In this document: one piece after another, positions 54,173 to 64,000 of the stretch
How the letters are laid out: the number at the start of each line of letters is the position of its first letter
Position numbering within the stretch: the stretch's first letter is position 1
Source: Diphasiastrum complanatum
Taxonomy: Eukaryota > Streptophyta > Lycopodiopsida > Lycopodiales > Lycopodiaceae
Length of the DNA stretch: 64,000 nucleotides
Reading direction: 5' to 3'
Assembly: GCA_029204225.1 (NCBI GenBank)
Contig: CM055113.1
Location: forward strand, 28,243,934 to 28,307,933
Position numbers and translations under genes: made by a program
Notes under the pieces: generated by a model
Seen by the model: the letters and a program-made list of their open reading frames with translations, nothing else
Told to the model about the DNA's origin: nothing
The model's database searches: none

Positions 54173-54801
54173 GATTCAACTTTTAGCCCTTCCAACTTGG
54201 GGGCTCATCTTTGAAATTAGCACTCATTTCTAAATTATCAAACTTCATATCAACCTAACATACATCAAGAGCCAGCTCCAACATATCAATCAGTGCAGCA
54301 AGATTCCAGCCTACATCTGATTAGTAAGAAATGAAAGCAAGCTCCAAACATCTCAATCATCAGTGCAGCATGATTCTGGTCTACATCTGATTAATAAGAA
54401 TTTGTCTCTAACCGAACGTGCCCACTTGTCCTTTGATGTAAATATTTACAAAATAGAAATGGAAATGTTGAACCATGAATGATGCTTATAAGTTATATGT
54501 AATCAAACAAAAGACAAAGGCTGTCTAGACGTCCAGACAGCAAAAGCCAAAATGGGATCCGTACAACTTCCTCCTTAGATTGATTCTACCCTCTATTCAC
54601 ATCATGGTGACAAGCTCCTTGAATACTGACACAAAAAATTCAGTGCAATTCCTGCTCTGTATCTATGTTTTGGCTACAATTTACAATACCAGTCAGCTTT
54701 TCTTAAGTGGATATGGCATAGTCCTCCTGATAATCTTACATTGTTGCATCATTTTGTTTGAAGAAGCTTAACTGGGATTTCAAAGCTTGAGCTAATATAT
54801 G
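54173..54801. other. Non-coding gap, 3' region of the COMT-like gene
   Basis: A CAAGCTCCAA(A)CAT..ATCA(GTGCAGCA) phrase is repeated near 54270-54310 and 54333-54370. Nothing else recognised; it may hold the 3' UTR. Confidence 0.35.
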
Positions 54802-55753
54802 CTAAAACCCAGATTTGTATGTTGAAACAGCAACGGTATCTCTGACCCAGCTGATATATTCCAACGTGCACTTGTGTGACACAGTCTCTAATTCTTCTGC
54901 ATCCTTGAGGTACTTCCAAAATTTGGGAGATCCTGGAAAGCCCAAGTTGTCTGCAACAATCACTGTTCCTGGCCCTATCAGATGTTCGTTCTTCAAGAGA
55001 AGATAATCCGACAAATAGAAATCCTTATCGTGATCCAGGAAGACAAAACCAATAAATTGTTGATCAAATTTTTTCAAAATTTCTTTGACGTCCTGGATAC
55101 GTTCTGTGAGTGTTCCCTGTAGTAGTTCACACTTGGATGAGAGTCCTGTGCCACAAGCAACCAGATAAACAGAAGACGTCAAATCGAACTTCCATGAACC
55201 TATAGTTTCCGTAGATTGTTTGCCATGACAGGCATCAATTCTGTAGATCATTCGGGAAAGATTAATTAAATGTTGGCAAAGCTAGTCTTGCTGAAAAGCC
55301 ACGGACCTGCAGGATTAAAATGGCAGAAAAGCATGACTAGAAAAAGGAACCAGAAGAACCTGCGTGGTCGATAATTTGCTTTGCAATCTCAGCATTTTGT
55401 GGGCTTTTTTCTATGCTGATCAACAAGCTTTCAGGCTGCTGAAACTGCGAACTGATCCGCACAGCTGAATAGCCGCAGTAGGCGCCAAGTTCCAGCGCCA
55501 CCTTTGGGTTCCGATCCCTCACAGCGGCATCAACAATCGCACCTTTCTGGTTGCCAACGTTCATGAACCAGGTGCGCTTGGCATAATCATCCACCGCCTG
55601 CAAAACCGACTGAGCATTTCCTTTGGCACTCGTTCGGAGGACGTGATCCAGCAGAGCTTTCTCCCTCCCATCTCCAACCTGCCCCGTATCGGACCTCGAG
55701 CTAACCATTGCTTTGATGAATGAAGCAGATCTCACAATAAATTCAGGTAACAT
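54802..55753 (-). CDS. Catechol-O-methyltransferase-type SAM methyltransferase, two exons
   Basis: Exon 1 55753-55360 and exon 2 55145-54802, with a 214-bp intron (donor CAG|GTTCTT, acceptor GGCACAG|GACTC) that splits a Gly codon, phase 1. The spliced frame gives about 245 residues, close to COMT length. Motifs: VALELGAYCGYSAVRISSQF (SAM motif I), SLLISIEKSP (acidic residue binding SAM ribose), GFVFLDHDKDFYLSDYLLL and GTVIVADNLGFPGSPKF. The Asp of LDH and the Asp-Asn of ADN correspond to the three Mg2+ ligands of animal COMT, and the Lys of DHDK to its catalytic Lys. The Trp of DHWK, which gates the substrate, is Asp here. It should methylate a catechol hydroxyl in cytosol; substrate unknown. 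No stops or shifts; a 5' intron is likely (acceptor TATACAG near 55792). Confidence 0.8.
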
Positions 55754-56163
55754 CTTTGCTTCCTTGGCTTATCCCACCGACGCAAGCTTCCTGTATAATG
55801 AAAATGCAAGTAATTAGAGAAAACCTGGGATCATATCTCAACCAATTGAGCTTTACAAAGTACTGCAACTTAATATGTTAAAATACTCAGGGTTCAACCA
55901 GACTTCAGATCTGTGCTTTCCAAACCCAGACAAAATTTCTAGGAACTTCTGGCTTCTCAATTGATGTTCAGAACAAACTCTCATATCCTGCAACCAAAAC
56001 CAAAGAATGTGCTTACTAGTCTTGTGTAGGGAATGCTCTACTTCTGGATCCTGACAGGAATTCCTTTATCTATGCAACGATACGTCGGTGAATTCAGATT
56101 TGTTATCTTTCATTCAAGTCCACACCTACTTTTTCTCCATGGAGAAAAATCGCTCTATAGAAC
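55754..56163 (-). other. Upstream region of the COMT-like gene
   Basis: A likely 5'-UTR intron acceptor (CATTATACAG then GAAGCTTGCG) lies at about 55785-55795 on the minus strand. No TATA box could be placed with confidence. Confidence 0.3.
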
Positions 56164-56262
56164 GTGGGTTGGGAATAAAATATGGAAAGTGAGCTGGGGA
56201 TGAAATATGGAAAGTGGGTTGGGGATGAAATATGGAAAGTGGGTTGGGGATGAAATCAAGAC
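56164..56262 (+). repeat. 25-bp minisatellite, four units
   Basis: GTGGGTTGGGGATGAAATAT, then GGAAA, repeated at 56164, 56189, 56214 and 56239 with small changes. Confidence 0.85.
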
Positions 56263-57339
56263 TGACCTTAAGGAAAGTGTTTTGAAGGACATATCATGAA
56301 CAGAACTGTTAGAGCAGCAGCTTCTTTCTATATTCTAGCCTTTTCCTGGGGTCCCTTGGCCTTCCAGATAATTGAAGGATAATCTGCTACATATCAGTTG
56401 GAAACCCAAATTTCTTTTTAGTTTACCTTTCAGGAGAAAAGGCCCAAAACCCAAATGAAACGTCCTGGAAAGGCCAGAGATAAAAGCACTTTGTAAAATC
56501 TGTCGCATCTACTCTTCTTGTAAAGCAAAAAGCTTTTTCGTTTTTTACTTTAGTGACCTTTAGTGTGGGGTGGGGTCAATTATCAATAGAGAAGTTACAA
56601 AGTGTCATTTCAGACTTTCCATGTGGCCAAGGTCATTGACAAGTACAAAACTTTCACATCGGCAAGGTTCATTGGAGAAGTTAAAAAACTCTTTAGGGTA
56701 AATCTCAATTTGAAAATTTTGAGAATCACCATCAAGGTACGTACAAAAATAACACCCTTTTTAGAATCGCCATAAAGATATGTAGGAAGATTGCTCCTTT
56801 ATATCAAGGATGAGCAAAAATTCTACTTGATCTTATCCAACAATCATAATATGTGGTGCAACATAAACTTGAGCATCATTCTCACCACGAATGGGCTTTA
56901 TTGAATTGGTCAAAAAATAGACCACGAATAAATTTTTGCTTTTGGATCTAGATTTTTTCTCGTGGACTTTTATGGATTGTCTAGTCATTTGTGTGATTGT
57001 TGGTTACAATGTAAAACTTAGTGAGGTTCTTGGAAGATCTAGTGTCCCCTCTCCCACTGGCCAACTCTTGAACAACCTTGTAGGTTTGTGACAACTATTA
57101 GAAGATGAAATGGCCAAAATGAGACAATGAAAATGGTACAAAAGATTAAATGGTTGGGATTTGAGGCAATGCGCGTCGTATCAGTGAGAAACGAGTGGAA
57201 TCCTCAGTACATGTAACTATGTCTATTGTGTTTAGATCAGACTCGAACGAATCGAAATCTGTCTTACTTGATCACAATTTCGAAGTCACTGGATCAAAAG
57301 ACTCGATTCCATAGCCATGCACCAATTCACTGAGTTATA
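56263..57339. other. Non-coding gap
   Basis: AT-rich, no gene or element end recognised. Confidence 0.35.
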
Positions 57340-57960
57340 GAATTAGATTTTATGTGTGGAAGCGTAAAGCGTTTAGGAATGGTGATTAGAACAACGAATT
57401 CGACTTATGCTATCAATCACACGAATAGTTCAATCTACGAATAATTTATCTGCGAGCATGAATCTATTTGAACATGAATAAAATAAGCAGTCAATCAGAA
57501 CATACACGACTCGAATTATGGAACGAATATTAATTAGTCGCAAATGATAACAGTCTGAATGCAGACTGAGTCGCATTCTTTCCAAAACAATACTCTGTAG
57601 TAACAGAGAGAAAGAACAAAACAATTGCGCTCTGGATGTTCAATCACTGATTCAACCCTCTGAGTGTTCAGTGTTCGATTAACTGATAAATTGATGGGTA
57701 TTTGTACATATGGCTAGCTAATTAAAAGAATGGTTAATCTATACATTGCAAATTAGATTAATCCACTACGTGTTGTTGTCAGTCGCTTTTGGACAGTATT
57801 TGAGTCCATTGGAGATCCTGCCCGGTCATGACGATGGTATGGTTGAGCCGCCTTTTGATCGACTCAACTTGAGATTGACTAGCTTATGAGCTCAAATTGA
57901 AGATGATCGTGCCCATGATCCTTTTATTGGTGGGTGTATAAATAGAAGAGAGTATTAAAA
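57340..57960. repeat. Possible diverged LTR fragment
   Basis: Composition and phrases (TGTGGAAGCGTAAAGCG, CACGAATAGTTCAATC, AATTAGTCGCAAATGA) recall the interior of LTR-C, but I could not align it. Ends unknown. Confidence 0.25.
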
Positions 57961-58055
57961 AAAAAACCCATTGAGAAGACTCCCAAAGGGTTGTAAGTGC
58001 ACAAAAATAGTTGAATTGTAGAGTGTCATATGATTATCGACACATGATTGTTGAC

Positions 58056-58425
58056 AATGTTAGAATCCGACGTAGGTTCTAGAGTTGTTAGAAAACTTTA
58101 ACTAAAATATATATTAAGTACAAAAAAGAGGAGGGCTCGCTCTCACAAGTTTCCTAAAATAAAGGCATTAGGGTGTCATCTTCCCAATTCGCCCCTCTCT
58201 ACTATAAAAAAAGACCAACTCCCTTGCTCTCTATCACTTTTCCTCCATCTCTCATGCTTTTATTGTGTTTGCTAATTGTTGGATCTAATTGTTATTGGGA
58301 TTGCATGTTTTTATACTTTTTATGAGAGTTAGATGTGGATCTTCCATTCACACTGAAGTCTGAAATATGCTATCGCTCTCATGGGAACGAATCTACGCGT
58401 GACAACTAATGTTTGTTGGATACTT
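58056..58425 (+). repeat. LTR related to LTR-A with a different upstream half
   Basis: From CTCTCTACTATAAAA (TATA at about 58203) to GGGAACGAATCTACGCGTGACA it matches LTR-A (61182-61550) with internal deletions, but the part upstream of the TATA box (from TGTTAGAATCC at 58056) does not. It precedes the leader and gag of gypsy A2, as its 5' LTR. Confidence 0.55.
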
Positions 58426-59587
58426 AGCTTGCATTAGGCATCTTGTCGTGGCATGAATAGTGTTAAATCTGTATTTAGGGTTAATTTGGGAGTGATTTTG
58501 CCTGATTTGAGTGGATTTGCTTGTTTGAAATCTATTCTGATTGTGGAACAGGGAAAGCTATTCAGATCACCAATCTTAAGATCCATGTGGATCTGAGATA
58601 TAAGAAAAAACAACAAAAATCGATCAAATCTGTCATATTTTGGTCAAAAGGAGGCAAAATTCGTCATCAGAGTTGATAACTTTTTGTCCTCTTTTAAGAA
58701 ACGTTCGCCGAGTTGCAAGCACCTTCGGTTTTGATCACAAAACCAGTTTGAAGGGCGAACAATCCTTCCCAACAGATTTCTAGAAACATCAGAAAAACCA
58801 CCAAAAAATACCAGAAAATTACCAAAACTCTAAAAATACAGAAAAAGAACCTTTGTCCGATTCACTGTGCATAGGTGTGATTCAGATCTATCTATTGCCA
58901 GGTCGGCGAAGAATAATATCAGAAATAGAAGATTTCTCAGAGGATCAGTTGACATATTGTTATATTTTTGTTAAAAAGGGCTCTTTTTGCAAAAATATCA
59001 ATATTACTCTTCATTCTTCGCCAGAACTTTCGTCGAGTTTCTAGATTATTCTATTTATAGTATTTTATTATTTTTGAGTTTGGTGAACATTCATTCTATC
59101 CGGATCATAGAATAACTCTATTTTTACCCTCATCAAACTATAGAAACTGTGTTTTTATGTGCCGAAAACCTTCACCAATTCTACCCTAGCTTTATATGTT
59201 TTAGATTTTCAGTTTGAGAGTTCGGCGAAGGTTATTTCCATAGAATTTGTCAGAAAAATCTAATCAGAGAATTTTTACCAAAAATAGCACTACTGAACCT
59301 TCGTCGAGTCAACCTTTGCCTAAATAACCTTCGCTAGTTATATTTTTTTATTCTAATTTTTCAAATCAAGTCTTTGTCAAATTTTGGGTCAAATCTGATT
59401 CAGTCTGATTTTAATTCTGAGAAGTTTTTCATTTTAAAGAAGTGGATCGGTTGATCTTAGGAATCTTTTTTATGGTATAGGAATCCGATTCTTGTCAAGT
59501 GGAAGAGATCTAGCAGATCTAATCTAAGATAGTTTTGATTAAAAATCTAGATCCAATCTCATTGTCTGCTTGATTTAATCTATAAAG
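58426..59587 (+). other. Gypsy A2 leader with repeated CTTCGCC/CTTCGTCGAGT motifs
   Basis: Non-coding, directly upstream of gag. ACCTTCG, TTCGCCGAGTT, CTTCGTCGAGT and GGCGAAGG occur at about 58706, 58724, 58903, 59014, 59028, 59222, 59295 and 59328. Parts match 12460-12960 reversed. Confidence 0.5.
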
Positions 59588-59875
59588 ATGGCTGCCCCTG
59601 GAGGTGCTCCTCAAGAAGTCAATCCAATCATTGTTAGGAGAGCACCCCGTTTGGATCTACCCAAATACAATGGATTAACAGATCCAGTTACATTTCTTCA
59701 GATCTATTTTGAATCTTGTGAAGTCTATGGCGAAGTTTTTCCCCAAGATAAACTTAAGCTTTTTCCTATGGCCTTAACAGGCGCAAAACAAGATTGGTAC
59801 TATAATCAAGATGAAACTGAGCGTACAGATTGGGAGACTGTCAAACGAGCCCTTATCACACAGTTCAAACCTTGA
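59588..59875 (+). pseudogene. Gypsy A2 gag, truncated
   Basis: MAAPGGAPQEVNPIIVRRAP, RLDLPKYNGLTDPVTFLQIY, DWYYNQDETERTDWETVKRA and LITQFKP, then TGA. This is the same gag as 11427-12450 but with the intact ATG. About 0.5 kb of gag C-terminus is deleted: the next readable residues are HFGAA...SEQKNITLPIQHKQFSNKA. Confidence 0.8.
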
Positions 59876-60639
59876 ATCTAATGAAGTATTCCATTTCGGT
59901 GCAGCTTGAGAAAGTGAGCAAAAAAATATCACCCTGCCGATACAACACAAGCAATTTTCTAACAAAGCAGCCGTGATAAATGGTAGTTCGGGAGTTAACT
60001 TGATTTCAACAAAGCTATATGCAAAATGAGGCCTTACAAATATAAAACCTGCGACTTTTGCCATTAAGCTGGCTGATTAAATGACAATTCGTCCACGAGG
60101 AATGGTTGAAGATATACCTATCAGAATTGTCGGAGTACGGTTCGTCATTACTTTCGTAGTAATGGACTTACCATAAGCACCAAATGTCTACCGAGTCCTA
60201 TTGGGATGCCCATAATTATGAGTTGCGCAAGTAATTCATAACTGGGGTACCGGGAAAATCACTTTTGAAAATCGTGAACTGCAGTCAAGGTTGATTAAAA
60301 GATTGATTCAAAGAATGTTTCACCCTTACTGGATAAAGACAAAGGAAAAGTCAAGGATGATTCTATAAGTCAGAGTTCTAGCAAGACATCATCGTCTAGG
60401 AAGTCTTCACCTTCGAAGAAGAGTTTATCTTCTCGGAAGTCATCACATCCATGATCAATTCTTGCTAAAAAGGCTAAGCAAAGATCCAAGACAAATCATT
60501 TTGACAAAGAACAAACAGATGTAGTCCAGCATTATATGCCCGAACATTTTAAACGCTATACACTGGATGATGTAAAAATCATGTTACCCAAAGCACATCA
60601 TGAACCTGAAGAACAAGTGCCAGAATCGAAAGATGTTTA
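59876..60639 (+). pseudogene. Gypsy A2 gag end, protease and linker, degenerate
   Basis: Read across stops: SEQKNITLPIQHKQF, AAVINGSSGVNLISTKLYAK (protease, Asp to Asn), RFVITFVVMDLP, NVYRVLLGCP, VIHNWGTGKITFENRE, then a deletion and the Ser/Lys-rich linker (DDSISQSSSKTSSSRKSSPS-like). No RT, RNase H or integrase; the sequence jumps to the accessory tail at 60640. Confidence 0.75.
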
Positions 60640-60885
60640 CAGTGGCTAGATTGTATTTCCATGCAGCAATGATGGGAGGCTCCTGGGAATCTCGATTCGC
60701 AGCCTGGACAACTTCAAAGTGGATCACTGGAGTCCATCGTCGCACAATTTAGATTTCAACACTGCCCGACTCGATTTCATGGGAAAGGTGCATTTAATAA
60801 AGATTCGACGTGATGCAAATAAAAGCCCACAGTAACTGCATCTCGCAGGTGTTGTGGGACCGCCACCAATTTTGGTGGGAGATAT
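60640..60885 (+). pseudogene. Gypsy A2 accessory-protein tail
   Basis: ARLYFHAAMMGGSWESRFAA, WTTSKWITGVHRR, matching 4269-4480 (minus). It shows that pol and most of the accessory frame were deleted from this copy. It ends in the purine-rich GGTGGGAGATAT before LTR-A. Confidence 0.7.
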
Positions 60886-61621
60886 TGTTGGAGGGTTTGC
60901 GGATCCCAAGGCAACCCTAACCCTAGTTAATAAGTGAGAGGGATTTGGCACCCTGCGTGTGTAAGTCCAACCCGATGATCACATAGAGATTTGATTAGTT
61001 GAAAGTCAATAAAAGGACTTTAGGTCTTTTTGCAGGACTTTTAATGTCGCAGGGCCTAAATGTCAAGTTAGTGAATAAAGTTGGGTTTCCATCCAATTTT
61101 GGATGGTTCCCACTTTTTTTTAAAATTTGAATAATTAGGGAGGCAGAAATGGACCAATAGGATTCAGAGGCCAGAGTCCTCCTCTCTACTATAAAAAGGG
61201 ACCAACTCGAGTTTGGAAAACATACATATCTTCATTTCAATAAAGCAGATTGGTTTTCTTGTGAAGTGGATTTATGAATGTCCTTGCTCTCTATCACTTT
61301 TCCTCCATCTCTCATGCTTTTATTGCGTTTGTTAAATGTTGGATCTGATTGTTATTGGAATTGCATGTTTTTATACTTTTTATGAGAGAGAAAGAGTAAC
61401 CTATCTTCATTGTGGATCTTAGTGTTAATGATTGTAGTGTTAATGCTTAGGGTTAATGAATGTTAGAGTTATTAGATGTGGATCTTCCATTCATGCTAAA
61501 GTCTGAAATATGCTATCGCTCTCATGGGAACGAATCTATGTGTGACAACTAACTTCATCTCCTTGATGCTAGATTGATTAGATCTTGGGTTAAGGATAGG
61601 CAATGAAAGAAACCCACTACA
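60886..61621 (+). repeat. LTR-A, 3' LTR of gypsy A2
   Basis: 736 bp, TGTTGGAGGGTTTGCGGATC...AACCCACTACA; matches 3458-4218 reversed. The TATA box and leader-like sequence are conserved. Confidence 0.8.
61190..61197 (+). promoter_or_regulatory. TATA box in LTR-A
   Basis: CTACTATAAAAAGGGACC; the same motif is present in the other two LTR-A-type copies (58203 and, inverted, about 3905-3912). Confidence 0.55.
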
Positions 61622-61693
61622 CTCTTCTCTCTTGTTTTCTGTGGAAATTGATTGATAACTAGATCTTGGTGACTTGACTCTTGCTTTCCTACA
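61622..61693 (+). repeat. 3' end of a copia 5' LTR cut by gypsy A2
   Basis: 72 bp between the end of LTR-A and the primer-binding site, ending TTTCCTACA. The missing rest of this LTR should lie on the far side of gypsy A2. Confidence 0.5.
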
Positions 61694-61705
61694 TGGTATC
61701 AGAGC
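61694..61705 (+). other. Primer-binding site (initiator-Met tRNA) of copia F
   Basis: TGGTATCAGAGC, a perfect match to the plant copia site, directly after the LTR. Confidence 0.9.
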
Positions 61706-62409
61706 TACCGGATCTGCAGCAAGCTTGTATGCTAGCGCCCTACCAAAAGAGAAGCTTCTCTGTTTTTTGTTGTGAAATTTCAGCATCCTGTTGATATTTC
61801 CAGGTGGTGTTTGGATCGGCTTTTGTCTCTCTTTTCAGGTTGAAGGAGGGCGCCCATTAGAGATCTTGGAGGAGCCATTTGTGGCACCCAAAAATCAGAA
61901 TCTCAAATTTGATTTTTATGCAACCAGTTTTTAGCAAGTTTTGTTCGGAGGAGGGCGCCCAAAAATCTACTATTGATTTTTGGTTGTCGTGTCTCCTTAT
62001 CTTCCTGTTTTTGTTTTCAGGTTTGCATTTGTATAGGAGGCCGCCCAAAATTCAGCAAACCCTATTCAGGGTTAGGTCAACTTGTGGCTAGAAATTTGTA
62101 GATTCTCAGCAAGCACAGTAGGGCATTTTCAACAGCCCTATTGGAGTGTGTGTTGATCACACTATTTGGCTTCCTAATTAGATTTCGGTATAGGCTTCAA
62201 TCGAAGCTAACCTAATTTTCAAGAAGATAGTTTTTTTGTGCAAAAAGACAGCCATCTTTCCATTATCTTTTGGGCACTTTGGTTGCAAATTGAAAGACAT
62301 CTTGTGCTCCTACTTTCAGCTCTTTGTTTGCTACAAATTTTTTGAGTAGATTTGGTTGTGGAAAGGCTCTCTTGCCTATCTACTACAAGCTGAAATTCTG
62401 TTGGAGGTA
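61706..62409 (+). other. Copia F leader
   Basis: 0.7 kb non-coding. GGAGG(A/G)..GCCCAA/GGGCGCCC phrases recur near 61850-62050. Confidence 0.5.
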
Positions 62410-63415
62410 ATGGCTAAAGAATCGGAAGCTATCGGTTCTTTGTTTAGTGAAGATCAGTTGAATGGCACAAACTACTCCTTGTGGAGTTACATGATGAACA
62501 ATCTTCTCATAGTGAAAGGGCTGTGGGATTTGGTCAATGGTGATGAGGAAAGGCCTCCATTTTTGGCACCTCCTACACCTCGTGGATCATCATCATCAAC
62601 ATCATCTTCTCCATCTTCGGAAGAACAAAAGAAGTGGAATAGAAGGGATGCACAAGCACATTCTATGGTTGCTCTTGTTGTGAGAAGATCTATCTAAGTC
62701 TTGTAAGACATCTAAACGTGCGTGGGATACACTTTATACTATGTATAGAGTCAAAAATCCAACAAGAATGGTGTATTTCAGAAATCAACTTTCTTTGTTG
62801 AAGATGCAAAAAGAGGATCAAGTGACCAATCACTTGACGAAGATCAAGTATCTTCGTGAGGAGCTTCTCAATATTGATGAGATAATTGAGGATGCTCAAT
62901 TTGTTTCCATTACTCTCAACTCATTACCTTTATCTTATCTTCCATTTGTTTCGTCTTTGAGTATCTCTCTTAGGGGACAACAACTCTCCTTTGATGAACT
63001 TGTTGGACTGCTTCTTCAAGAGGAGCAAACGAGGCAAAACTTTGCGGGTGACACTCAACAAGATCAAGCTTTCTTCACGAAAGGCAAGAAAAAGGCAAGT
63101 CAAAAAGAAAGGGAAAGCCTCCTTCCAAGGATGAGCAAAAGCCCATTGGAGGTCACGATGTCAACACTCAAAAGAAGAAAGAGAAGTGCCATTATTGCAA
63201 GAAGTATGGGCACTTCATCAAGGATTGTAAGAAGAAGCTTGCGAAAGAGGAGAGAGGAATTGATACTAGTGCTTCACTTGCTACTTTGGAGCAAGAGCTT
63301 GAAGCTAGTGGTGATCTCTTCAACCAAGACTAATATTCCTTCTACTAGTACTTCTACATCTATGAGGAATTCGGGTTCGGTTTTGCAAGTTGCTGATTTT
63401 CAGTCCATTGAATGA
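62410..63415 (+). pseudogene. Copia F gag with zinc knuckle
   Basis: ATG 62410: MAKESEAIGSLFSEDQLNGT, NYSLWSYMMNNLLIVKGLWD (UBN2-type gag start), a Ser/Pro linker and a stop at 62695-62697. One frame over: TSKRAWDTLYTMYRVKNPTR, FRNQLSLLKMQKEDQVTNHL, FDELVGLLLQEEQTRQNF. Near 63150 the knuckle CHYCKKYGHFIKDC (from 63187) is in a third frame, after which the original frame returns. At least three frameshifts. Confidence 0.85.
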
Positions 63416-64000
63416 GTGATTGATAGTGGTGCTACTCGTCATATGACTTCTCGCAAAAAAGCATTCACTAAATTAGTGAAAGTGCAAAATGGAAGTAAGG
63501 TACAATGTGTGGATGATGCATATTATTCTATTAATGGAATTGGAATTTTAGCCATCATTCAGCCTAATGGTGAAGAAAAGTACATAAAGAATGTGCTTTA
63601 TGTTCCGAGAATCAAGAAGAATCTTCTTTCGGTTTCAACTATGTTGAAGCAAGCACTAGTTATTGAGTTCAAAGAAGATAAGTGTCTTGTCAAGAATCCT
63701 ATAAGATCACTCTTGATTATTGTTTCGGGAACAGTGCATGCTGGCTTATTCATTATGGATACCTATGAGCAACAAATTCTCTCTACATGTCTTGTTGCTT
63801 CTACATCACAATCATTGGAGTTGGCTGAATTGTGGCATGCAAGATTTGGGCATCTCAACTTTGCAAGTTTGAAGAAGCTGAAGACATTTAATATGGTAGA
63901 AGACATTCCTACTATTGAACAGCTGGAAGGGCATGTATGCGAGGGGTGCATACTTGAAAAGTTTCAAAGGAAACCTTTTCCAATTGATGGGACTATTTTT
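63416..64000 (+). pseudogene. Copia F protease and integrase zinc module (runs off window)
   Basis: After TGA at 63413-63415 (in place of the usual Trp) the frame is VIDSGATRHMTSRKKAF with an intact DSG active site. NVLYVPRIKKNLLSVSTMLK and the GAG-pre-integrase module LWHARFGHLNFASLKKL and VCEGCILEKFQRKPFP follow, open to the window end. Integrase core and RT should follow outside the window. Confidence 0.85.

Overview
This is nuclear DNA of a land plant. It is AT-rich and dominated by nested, decayed Ty1/copia and Ty3/gypsy LTR retrotransposons. Two primer-binding sites match plant initiator-Met tRNA (TGGTATCAGAGC). The host genes and fragments are plant-like: CCoAOMT, SMAP1, MED20, CSN2, a STAR1/ABCI17-type ABC protein and a receptor-kinase activation loop. 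A two-exon, catechol-O-methyltransferase-type gene looks intact. That gene and the density of old LTR elements would fit a fern or another non-flowering lineage, but this is a weak inference and no species can be named.

Layout. 1-3.5 kb: remnants of copia pol, an LTR-like block and a copia gag start. 3.5-13 kb: a minus-strand Ty3/gypsy element (LTR-A family). Its gag is on the minus strand, its pol block (7.45-11.4 kb) is flipped in place, and a long accessory reading frame lies between pol and the 3' LTR. 13-19.4 kb: gag-like debris, plus a chimera of a CSN2 fragment joined to half of an ABC ATPase (14.8-15.6 kb). 19.4-25.4 kb: an almost complete minus-strand copia element with both LTRs, primer-binding site and polypurine tract, disabled by point lesions; it sits inside the gag of a plus-strand copia (25.4-27.6 kb). 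That copia is in turn cut by the 3' LTR of another minus-strand copia (27.7-29.15 kb). 29.5-37 kb: two 691-bp LTR-B copies in opposite orientation, a plus-strand gypsy gag-protease unit, and a minus-strand unit carrying the same accessory frame as the LTR-A element.

37-42.6 kb: fold-back DNA, a hAT-like non-autonomous element with a candidate 8-bp target duplication, and copia fragments. 42.6-46.9 kb: a run of unrelated host-gene fragments, all on the plus strand (kinase, SMAP1, MED20, an orphan terminal exon, CCoAOMT), ending in a canonical-looking Helitron 3' terminus (hairpin, 8 nt, CTAG, then T). A second terminus with the same layout faces it across a (TA)24 tract. 47-48.3 kb: a GT-rich tract, a gypsy scrap and three spliceable exons of an unidentified minus-strand gene. 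50.8-54.2 kb: three tandem copies of a 1.1-kb unit, each holding a Cys-rich exon with the same in-frame stop. 54.8-55.75 kb: the COMT-like gene, the best intact host gene. 56-64 kb: COMT upstream region, a second (plus-strand) LTR-A gypsy copy with a large internal deletion, and the 5' end of a copia element running off the window.

How the genes work together: the retroelements are independent selfish units. The host fragments look like captured pieces, not a pathway. Only the COMT-like gene and possibly the SMAP1-like gene look close to functional. No tRNA, rRNA or CRISPR was recognised.
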